Assembly (NCBI GenBank): GCA_007844125.1
Contig: CM017564.1
Span: 14,873,714-14,937,713 of the forward strand
DNA from: Sinonovacula constricta
Taxonomy: Eukaryota; Mollusca; Bivalvia; Cardiida; Solecurtidae
DNA: 64,000 nucleotides
Direction of reading: 5' to 3'
Position numbers and translations under genes: made by a program. Below are positions 20,801 through 32,800 of the stretch, in pieces (the stretch's first letter is position 1; each line of letters opens with the position of its first letter). The notes below the pieces were generated by a model. That model worked only from the letters and a program-made list of their open reading frames with translations, did not search any database and was not told the origin of the DNA.

Positions 20801-23800
20801 ATGTGAATATATAATGTATTTAAAAAACAAAAACAAAACAAGTGGGACCTGATGTCCATAGACTTGCTCCAGCATGCAACACCATTTCTTGGTTGTGATT
20901 TATGTCAAGGTCACATTTTGAGCTTTTATAATGAAAATTGGAAGTTGGGGTGCTTCATTATTAGTTGAATTCTTGTCTGACTTTGTGTGGGTTCGAGACC
21001 TGTTCAGAGCGAGAACTTTAATGTTGAGATGTCTTGCAGCTGAATTGCAGTGTACAAGATGTTCTTCCCAACATTTTGTCTGGGTCCTTTGCCACCTAAC
21101 ATTAGCTGGATGTCGCCAGTATGGCCGTAATTGTATTGGTGTGATGAAACACAACAAGCAGAAAGAGACAATGAGAACTTGACAGATAAAAAATAGTGTT
21201 TGTTTTCTAATCTATTTTCTCATCAATAACAAGTGTGGAATATTTAAATATATAGCAAAATCTAGTTGAATGATACTTCTTATTGATTCATAGTTTATTT
21301 TATGTTTATTGGATTTATCGTCCTACCAACAGTATTTCAGTTATCTGGAGATGCTGTTCACTTTAAGCAGATATACTGCTGCCTTCACTGTGTATACCAC
21401 GCAATGAACACCTCACATGTTACCAAACCCAATGACATTAACCTGACACCGGGAAAACCAGTCATGGAACTACCCTTATGTTTGCTAATGCTTTATGTGA
21501 GCTATTCTACTACACTACCATTTTAACAACTATGGTATATGGCGGACCGGAATCGAACTTGGGGCCTCTCGTACCTAGAGCAGATGCTCAACCAATTGCG
21601 CTACCAGGTCCGGTTATAGTTATGCTTATATCAAATATTTTTTAACAAACATTGCTCAGCCTTCGCTTCAAGCAGCTTGACGGATCTCATTTCAATTCTA
21701 TGCAGCTCAGCATGTCATGACAGTCTAATGTGGTATTTTTCTTTTCTGCTTTTTTACTTCAACAACTATCTCAATAGTTTTTGTAGAAGACCTTCCAACA
21801 TTGAGTCCTTAGACCTGAATTGGGCTCGAACCCATGCGATGGGAAGCAGTCAGAGGGGTTACAAATCCCTGACTCTACCACTATGCCACAGGTGGCCCGT
21901 AGTGCACCACAGGTGTAGACATATAAAAGCAACAACAGACTGTTAAAATCTCCTTCAACATGTTTATTACTTCTACAAACATTCAAGAAAATGTTAGTTT
22001 CGAATGAATTCAATGTGTTAACTTAGTATATGCATATGCTCAGTGGATGAGCACTGATAATGGATCTCTGGGCAAGGGTTTTGACAATGTAAACAGCAGA
22101 TACCTAATGTTTTCTAAAATTGTATTTCCATTCAAATAAAGACTTTGTTCTAGGTATTTAATGTTTTCTTCATTTTCTGTTTGTTTTTTGTTACATCGCA
22201 CCTACACAATTATGGTCATATTGGCGACGTCCAGCTAACTATTGGTGGAGGAAGACCCCCCGACTTATGTCTAGGTAGAACCACCAGCACACCGCATGTT
22301 AGCTGAAAAACTTACTCATATAAAAGTTCTTGCCCTAATCGGGACTCGAACCCATGCGGTGAATGTCTGAGGAGTTAGGTCAGCTACTCTAACAAACCAG
22401 TAGTTTGCCAGTGATTCTACCTAGACATTTGTCTGGGATCTGAAATAGCTGATAGTTTGGGATCTTCCTCCATTGAAATAGCTGGTAGTCTGGGATCTTC
22501 CTCCACTGAAATAGCTGGTAGTCTGGGATCTTCCTCTACTGAAATAGCTGGTAGTCTGGGATCTTCCTCCACTGAAATAGCTGGTAGTCTGGGATCTTCC
22601 TCCACTGAAATAGCTGGTAGTCTGGGATCTTTCTCCACTGAAATAGCTGGTAGTCTGGGATCTTCCTCCATTGAAATAGCTGGTAGTCTGGGATATTCCT
22701 CCACTGAAATAACTGGTAGTCTGGGATCTTCCTCCACTGAAATAGCTGGTAGTCTGGGATCTTCCTCCACTGAAATAGCTGGTAGTCTGGGATCTTCCTT
22801 CACTGAAATAGCTGGTAGTCTGGGATCTTTCTCTACTGAAATAGCTGGTAGTCTGGGATCTTCCTCCACTGAAATAGCTGGTAGTCAGGGATCTTTCTCC
22901 ACTGAAATAGCTGGTAGTCAGGGATCTTTCTCTACTGAAATAACTGGTAGTCTGGGATCTTCCTCCACTGAAATAGCTGATAGTCTGGGATCTTCCTTCA
23001 CTGAAATAGCTGGTAGTCTGGGATCTTTCTCTACTGAAATAGCTGGTAGTCTGGGATCTTTCTCCATTGAAATAGCTGGTAGTCTGGGATCTTCCTCCAC
23101 TGAAATAGCTGGTAGTCTGGGATCTTTCTCTACTGAATTAACTGGTAGTCTGTGATCTTCCTCCACTGAAATAGCTGATAGTCTGGGATCTTCCTCCACT
23201 GAAATAGCTGGTAGTCTGGGATCTTCCTCCACTGAAATAGCTGGTAGTCTGGGATCTTCCTCCACTGAAATGGCTGGTAGTCGCTACCATTATTATAATT
23301 AGTCAATGTGAAGGATTTAATAAGAGTATTCTCTTCTATCCAGTTCAGCTGACAGGCGCAGGATCCAACCCCCTTCAGTATGTGGATTCTATACTGCCAG
23401 ATACTCATGTCACAGAGAGCCACGGCCCAGAATCAACAGGTAAGAATCAGTATGTGGACTCTATACTGCCAGATACTCATGTCACAGAGAGCCGCGACCC
23501 AGAATCAACAGGTGAGAAATTTATTTCCATTCCTTTTCTGTTGGGTTGATGACCCTGAAAGTTGTGAATACATGACATGCTACCACACCACGTCACATTA
23601 ACTTCATGGCATACTTTCAATATTCGCACATACCCAGAGTTCCCTGATGGGGCCAGAGCGTAGGCTTGCAGATCGGGAGGTCATGGGTTCAAACCCCGGC
23701 CGGTCAAATCAAAGACTTTAAAGTTGGTAGTAGTGGCTTCCCTCCTAACGCTCGGGCTAAGGGGGCAGCATCACGCCTGACTCGTCAGTGTCAGTATAAT

Positions 23801-26800
23801 GGACCAGCCAGGTTCAGTCCCTGGGAACCTCATAAGTGCCCCTGTGCTATAATGATAAGAATGTTGCTGCACAGTATCGGAAAAAATGTCGGCTAATCCC
23901 ATCACATCCCAGAACCAAAAGTGAATTCATGACATCGGATATAATGTGCCTATCTGTTTTATCCTGTGAAGTATACACAGTGAAGATAGCATTATATCTG
24001 CTTCAAATGGACACCATTTTCAAACAATTGATAAACTGTTGGTGGGCAATAAACCCAGTGGCCAGAAGACAAACAAATTTCATATGGGTGCTATGTTGAG
24101 AGACTTTTCTAGAGATGATCAAGTGTAAATACTGTGCACATCAATTCTGGCTGGTTTCAGTACCAGGAAACACATGTACCAGTAATGATGAACATTGTGT
24201 GCTAGGGATGTTTGTTGCTGACATTGACATTAAATTAAATTACTAGCCCCATATTTTTTCATACTGTGTAGTATTGGTTCAAGAGGAATTAGGTAAAAAT
24301 AAACATTTAACTCGGCGAGGACTTCTTTCTGATATGTAAGTATATAGTGTGTATATGGCTCATCCAATAAATCCACGTAAGGGAGATACATAATGTGATT
24401 CGATATATAACACCCCATCCTAAATATAAAAGACAGAATTTCAATAAAATAATTGAAGAAACAACAACAACAACACTCTACTAATTTCACATTGACAGCC
24501 CAATCCCCCACCAATGAGCAAGAAACCCAGTCCCTAGATGATAGCCCACTGGTCACTGACACCTACGTCCTCCGCAACATCACCTCAGACAAAGAGCTGG
24601 CCTTTAAAACCAACCTGGACTCCGCAGATGCATACAGAGAAAAGGTAAGGTCATCTTTGTTTATTTGAGAATTAGAACAAGTTCATCAAGAAACAAGATT
24701 TCAAGATAAAAAATATTATTTTTACTGCAGAAACATTCAGAGACATCTTTGACTGAGTAGTTAAAGTCCATGACTTGTTACTCCTTAGTCCATTACTGGA
24801 TTGCAAGAACTTTCATTAAGTTATGTCTGCTAACTTGCCATGCATCAGTGGTTCTACCCAGATTTTTGTCTGCGATCTTCTCTGTCAGTAATTAACTAGA
24901 GGTTGCCATTAGGATTACAATTGTGTTGGTGAGGTGTTACAAAAAAAACATATAGAGAAAAAGTAAACTCCTTGTACATATTTTTTAAAAATATCTTTAA
25001 AAAAGAACATGCTTAAAATGCTAGTATGGTAAAACAATCACAGAGAAACTGAAGTGTTTGGTTAAATGTGAACTATTTTAATCACTGTTTCAGGTTAAAT
25101 TGCTAAGAAAGTGTTTGAATACAGACAATAACATTTTTTTCTGGTACTGCAGAAACACAAAGGGAAATAATGACTACACTATTCCTGTAAACTTAGCATT
25201 CGATAATTGGTCAAAAACTAAATCAAAGAGAAAGGGAGTGAACAGTAACAAAATGTGCTCAGTTTGGTAAGTGATAGGGTTGAGGGTCGAACCTTTTGTT
25301 GACTTTGCCACAATTGGTTCAGGGTCATTCACTTAACTTTGGAAAACATTTCTAAACACCTTGAAGGGATGCTCTTGGTCAAGCGGTTTGAGTGACTCGC
25401 CACTTCTGCACCCTTTGGGATTCAAGCCCTAGTCTGGCAAAAAATTTGATTTGGTGGGATGTCTTTCAATTGACCTTTCCTCAAATGAGCTGTAGCCCCG
25501 CCTATCATAGCAACAGGTCCTCACTGTAACTAGGTTAGACAAACATTGACCAAAATGGCCAATGGAAAATGTTTACATTGTATTGTAGTGGGTATTTGAT
25601 AAAAATCTTGCTCTTCCATAATATATAGCTTTGTGGTTCTTATTCAAAATAATTCCACAGTTTTTTAGGGAAAGGGTTAATAAAAGGAATAAATATTAGT
25701 TTATGTTCACCTTTTATGTAATAATTAATAAAGCCTTTTTGTGTTTGAGCATCAGTGGAATGAATATTCCTGTAACAACGGTAAATTTCATTTGAAGCGT
25801 GCCACTTTATGAATATAAGATTATATTGTTTTGAAAGTAATTTTGTATTATTTGGTCTTTTTTCATGGAGTGTGGATTTAGTTTTGACACAGGTATTATT
25901 GTCCAGTTGCCTTTTTACTAAGTTATTTCACAAATTTTTACTATTGAATCTAATATATAACATCTAAAATGTATTCTATTAAATCAAAGTTTATTACATT
26001 CCTAAACAAAACGAAACCATTCCTATAAGTGCTTATATGTTTGTTATTTATTAATCTATTCAAATGTGCCAATTAACAATATTGTCAAAAATGTTATTTT
26101 GCTTGTATGGATTTATCAAGACAAAGATGCTTTATCTACATTTACTGCATTGTTATTATTATAAACATCTAAAATGCGTTGGACAAAGGAGCATTTGTAA
26201 CTGATGTCCATGTTCAGCGAAATGCCGTAAGTAGTGAGGATAGAAAAAAATGGATACAAGAAAAGCACATTTTTATCTTATAATCCCACAATTTTCTATT
26301 CTGTAACACAGTAATTCACAATTTACACATACAACTGTCAGAAGACTTAATATCATGCATCCACATTAATACCTTAACATCTTAAAATTGTAGTATTTAT
26401 AGTAAGAAAATACTCAGAATATATTGGGTTGTGTTTATTATCAAAGCATCAATACCAGTGCAATAAATGTGCATCAAATGCACAAATCAACTTACAATTT
26501 ATATAATACATTATGTTTTTCCAAAATGAGTTCAATTTCACTTAAATATTGGTGATAAAAGCATTAATTTGTTTTGAAATATTCATTATGAGTAAGGAAA
26601 TATCCACCATCTACTCAACAATTTTCTAATCTGTCTAACCTTGGGCTGGCCATCACGATCACTTAGGGAAATCCCATTACCAGGTTGGTTAGAGGGTCCT
26701 GTCATTCATTACCTGAGGAAGGTCAATTTATCAGCTTACCTGCAGTTATCGTTGGTTTTCCCCAGACTTGCATGAATATAAGGTAAGATATAATATGAAT

Positions 26801-29800
26801 ATTACCGGACCTCGTAGCTCAATCGGTACAGCATTGGCTCCATGTCCGGGAGGCCCCGGGTTTGATCCCGGGTCGCAACATACCAAAGTCGTTAAAAATA
26901 GTGGTATAGCTCCCTTGCTCACGCTCATACAAATATAAGGGTAGTTCTACGACTGGTTGGTCCGGTGTCAGGATACTATGACTGGGTGTGGTATCATGCC
27001 TGGTTTTCGCGACATGCTATACACAGTGAAGGCAGCACTATATCTGCTTCAAGTGAACATCATCTCCATATAACCAAAATACTGTTAGTGGGGCGATAAA
27101 CCTAATCAACAAACAAACACACATATTAACAATTATTTGAAAACATGCAAACAAAACCTTAGTGCTTTATTGCAGAAAGAACTCCAGAAAGCTATGGATC
27201 GCTATGACAACATACTCCGTAAGCATGGCAACTGTCCAAGGGCCATGTGGGGGAAAGCCCTGGTGCTGCTTGCGATGGCAGAGCAACAGAGAAGCAACGC
27301 TTTACTGGAGGAGGGGATAAACTTACTTAACTCCGCCCTCAAACTGGCAGACACGCCTCCTGCCTTGATGACCCTGATTGGACCTAAACTGGCTGACAGC
27401 GCTACCTTTAGAGGTAGTTTAGTGATGATGAATGAGTAAAATTAAGATAAAAATATGAAATATATTGACACTAATGGAAGACTACCATCAACAGCAGGCT
27501 GACTTAGTTACTCTCTGAGGTAAAATTGTAAAGAATCCAGACAAGCCATGGCAAGGGGCTATTCTGAATACATAAATATAAAATAAATACATATTACCAA
27601 GATTGCAATGCAAAAAACTGAAGATATGTTGAAATGTTAGATTTTGACACATTGAAATAAGAACATTAACTTTTATTTGCATATGTGAAGAGAAAATAGT
27701 GTCATACAATCCTTTTATGTTTATACAAAACATCATAAAAATTATCATAAAAAGCATATAATAAAAATCACAAAAATCATTTTTATTATATCATAAAAAT
27801 CATAGTAAAGTCATACAATAAAATAATATAATACATATCATATTGGAAAAAAAGGAAAATTATACCATGCATATTGTTGTGTGTAGGTTGGCAGAAAATG
27901 GCGATAGACACATGGAAGTTTTTATGTGACAGATTCCCGGACAGTCTGCTCTACCAACAAAGTCTAGGGACATCCTACCTCATGAAGGGAGACTCACAAC
28001 ATGGCAGGGAGGTCTTCCAGAAGGTAATTGCATTTTTTTCTTTGAAAGACAGCGCAACAACTAATTATGATCATTAAAGCAACATCAAGCTATTGTGGTG
28101 GAGAAAGACATCAAATAAATGCCAGGGGGAAAATACCTACACACTGCTAGCCAGCTAAAAGACCTCCCCCCTTTTAAGTCCATTATCAAATGGGACTCGA
28201 CACTATCGCAATGTCACGGGGAACCCTTTCTGATGGGTAGCTGTCATAGGCATTACAAGTCCACAACTCTATCACTATGTCATGGGCGCCCCTTTCAGAA
28301 GGTAGCTGTCATAGGCATTACAAGTCCACAACTCTACCACTATGTCATGGGCACCCCTTCCAGAAGGTAGATGCCATAGGCATTACAAGTCCACAACTCT
28401 ACCACTATGTCATGGGCACCCCTTTCAGAAGGTAGCTGTCATAGGCATTACAAGTCCACAACTCTACCACTATGTCATGGCGCCCCTTTCAGATGGTAGC
28501 TGTCATAGGCATTACAAGTCCACAACTCTACCACTATGTCAAGGGTGCCTCTTTCAGAAGGTAGCTGTCATAGTCATTACAAGTCCACAACTCTACCACT
28601 ATGTCAAGGGTGCCTCTTTCAGAAGGTAGCTGTCATAGGCATTACAAGTCCACAACTCTACCACTATGTCAAGGGTGCCTCTTTCAGAAGGTAGCTGTCA
28701 TAGGCATTACAAGTCAGCAACTCTACCACTATGTCATGGCGCCCCTTTCAGATGGTAGCTGTCATAGTCATTACAAGTCCACAACTCTACCACTATGTCA
28801 AGGGTGCCTCTTTCAGAAGGTAGCTGTCATAGGCATTACAAGTCCACAACTCTACCACTATGTCATGGGCACCCCTTTCAGAAGGTAGCTGTCATAGGCA
28901 TTACAAGTCCACAACTCTACCACTATGTCATGGGCACCCCTTTCAGAAGGTACCTGTCATAGTCATTACAAGTCCACAACAATATCACTATGTCATGGCG
29001 CCCCTTTCAGATGGTAGCTGTCATAGTCATTACAAGTCCACAACTCTACCACTATGTCAAGGGTGCCTCTTTCAGAAGGTAGCTGTCATAGGCATTTCAA
29101 GTCCACAACTCAACCACTATGTCACGGGCGCCCCTTTCAGAAGGTAGCTGTTATAGGCATTACAAGTCCACAACTCTACCACTATGTCACGGGCGCCCCT
29201 TTCAGAAGGTAGCTGTCATAGGCATTACAAGTCCACAACTCTACCACTATGTCATGGGCACCCCTTTCAGAAGGTAGCTGTTATAGGCATTACAAGTCCA
29301 GAACTTTACCACTATGTCATGGCGCCCCTTTCAGATGGTAGCTGTCATAGGCATTACAAGTCCACAACTCTACCACTATGTCACGGGCGCCCCTTTCAGA
29401 AGGTAGCTGTCATAGGCATTACAAGTCCACAACTCTACCACTATGTCATGGGCACCCCTTTCAGAAGGTAGCTGTTATAGGCATTACAAGTCCACAACTT
29501 TACCACTATGTCATGGGCACCCCTTTCAGAAGGTAGCTGTCATAGGCATTACAAGTCAGCACCTCTACCACTATGTCATGGCGCCCCTTTCAGATGGTAG
29601 CTGTCATAGGCATTACAAGTCCACAACTCTACCACTATGTCATGGCGCCCCTTTCAGATGGTAGCTGTCATAGGCATTACAAGTCCACAACTCTACCACT
29701 ATGTCAAGGGTGCCTCTTTCAGAAGGTAGCTGTCATAGTCATTACAAGTCCACAACTCTACCACTATGTCAAGGGTGCCTCTTTCAGAAGGTAGCTGTCA

Positions 29801-32800
29801 TAGGCATTACAAGTCCACAACTCTACCACTATGTCATGGCGCCCCTTTCAGATGGTAGCTGTCATAGTCATTACAAGTCCACAACTCTACCACTATGTCA
29901 AGGGTGCCTCTTTCAGAAGGTAGCTGTCATAGGCATTACAAGTCCACAACTCTACCACTATGTCATGGGCACCCCTTTCAGAAGGTAGCTGTCATAGGCA
30001 TTACAAGTCCACAACTCTACCACTATGTCATGGGCACCCCTTTCAGAAGGTAGCTGTCATAGTCATTACAAGTCCACAACTCTACCACTATGTCAAGGGT
30101 GCCTCTTTCAGAAGGTAGCTGTCATAGGCATTACAAGTCCACAACTCTACCACTATGTCAAGGGTGCCTCTTTCAGAAGGTAGCTGTCATAGGCATTACA
30201 AGTCCACAACTCTACCACTATGTAATGGCGCCCCTTTCAGATGGTAGCTGTCATAGTCATTACAAGTCCACAACTCTACCACTATGTCAAGGGTGCCTCT
30301 TTCAGAAGGTAGCTGTCATAGGCATTACAAGTCCACAACTCTACCACTATGTCATGGGCACCCCTTTCAGAAGGTAGCTGTCATAGGCATTACAAGTCCA
30401 CAACTCTACCACTATGTCATGGGCACCCCTTTCAGAAGGTACCTGTCATAGTCATTACAAGTCCACAACAATATCACTATGTCATGGCGCCCCTTTCAGA
30501 TGGTAGCTGTCATAGTCATTACAAGTCCACAACTCTACCACTATGTCAAGGGTGCCTCTTTCAGAAGGTAGCTGTCATAGGCATTACAAGTCCACAACTC
30601 TACCACTATGTCACGGGCGCCCCTTTCAGAAGGTAGCTGTTATAGGCATTACAAGTCCACAACTCTACCACTATGTCACGGGCGCCCCTTTCAGAAGGTA
30701 GCTGTCATAGGCATTACAAGTCCACAACTCTACCACTATGTCATGGGCACCCCTTTCAGAAGGTAGCTGTTATAGGCATTACAAGTCCAGAACTTTACCA
30801 CTATGTCATGGCGCCCCTTTCAGATGGTAGCTGTCATAGGCATTACAAGTCCACAACTCTACCACTATGTCACGGGCGCCCCTTTCAGAAGGTAGCTGTC
30901 ATAGGCATTACAAGTCCACAACTCTACCACTATGTCATGGGCACCCCTTTCAGAAGGTAGCTGTTATAGGCATTACAAGTCCACAACTTTACCACTATGT
31001 CATGGGCACCCCTTTCAGAAGGTAGCTGTCATAGGCATTACAAGTCAGCACCTCTACCACTATGTCATGGCGCCCCTTTCAGATGGTAGCTGTCATAGGC
31101 ATTACAAGTCCACAACTCTACCACTATGTCATGGCGCCCCTTTCAGATGGTAGCTGTCATAGGCATTACAAGTCCACAACTCTACCACTATGTCAAGGGT
31201 GCCTCTTTCAGAAGGTAGCTGTCATAGTCATTACAAGTCCACAACTCTACCACTATGTCAAGGGTGCCTCTTTCAGAAGGTAGCTGTCATAGGCATTACA
31301 AGTCCACAACTCTACCACTATGTCATGGCGCCCCTTTCAGATGGTAGCTGTCATAGTCATTACAAGTCCACAACTCTACCACTATGTCAAGGGTGCCTCT
31401 TTCAGAAGGTAGCTGTCATAGGCATTACAAGTCCACAACTCTACCACTATGTCATGGGCACCCCTTTCAGAAGGTACCTGTCATAGTCATTACAAGTCCA
31501 CAACAATATCACTATGTCATGGCGCCCCTTTCAGATGGTAGCTGTCATAGGCATTACAAGTCCACAACTCTACCACTATGTCAAGGGTGCCTCTTTCAGA
31601 AGGTAGCTGTCATAGTCATTACAAGTCCACAACTCTACCACTATGTCAAGGGTGCCTCTTTCAGAAGGTAGCTGTCATAGGCATTACAAGTCCACAACTC
31701 TACCACTATGTCATGGCGCCCCTTTCAGATGGTAGCTGTCATAGTCATTACAAGTCCACAACTCTACCACTATGTCAAGGGTGCCTCTTTCAGAAGGTAG
31801 CTGTCATAGGCATTACAAGTCCACAACTCTACCACTATGTCATGGGCACCCCTTTCAGAAGGTACCTGTCATAGTCATTACAAGTCCACAACAATATCAC
31901 TATGTCATGGCGCCCCTTTCAGATGGTAGCTGTCATAGTCATTACAAGTCCACAACTCTACCACTATGTCAAGGGTGCCTCTTTCAGAAGGTAGCTGTCA
32001 TAGGCATTACAAGTCCACAACTCTACCACTATGTCACGGGCGCCCCTTTCAGAAGGTAGCTGTCATAGGCATTACAAGTCCACAACTCTACCACTATGTC
32101 ATGGGCACCCCTTTCAGAAGGTAGCTGTTATAGGCATTACAAGTCCACAACTTTACCACTATGTCATGGCGCCCCTTTCAGATGGTAGCTGTCATAGGCA
32201 TTACAAGTCCACAACTCTACCACTATGTCATGTGCGCCCCTTTCAGATGGTAGCTGTCATAGGCATTACAAGTCCACAACTCTACCACTATGTCATGGTG
32301 CCCCTTTCAAATGGTAGCTGTCATAGGCATTACAAGTCCACAACTCTACCACTATGTCATGGGCGCCCTTTCAGAAGGTAGCTGTCATAGGCATGACAAG
32401 TCAGCAACTCTACCACTATGTCATGGGCGCCCCTTTCAGAAGGTAGCAGTCATAGGCATTACAAGTCAGCAACTCTACCACTATGTCTTGGGCGCCCCTT
32501 TCAGAAGGTAGCAGTCATAGGCATTACAAGTCAGCAACTCTACCACTATGTCATGGGCGCCCCTTTCAGAAGGTAGCAGTCATAGGCCATTACAAGTCCA
32601 CATCTCTAACACTATGTCATTGGCGATCCTTTCAGAAGGTAGCTGTCATAGGCATTACAAGTCAGCAACTCTACCACTATGTCATGGGCGCCCCTTTCAG
32701 GAGGTAGCAGTCATAGGCATTACAAGTCCACTTCTCTACCACTATGTCATGGGCGCCTCTTTCAGAAGGTAGCTGTCATAGGCTTTACAAGTCCACAACT

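Noticed and set aside
22417..23265. Ser/Gly/Glu repeat frames on both strands
   Set aside because: Artefact of the SINE-derived 33-bp array.
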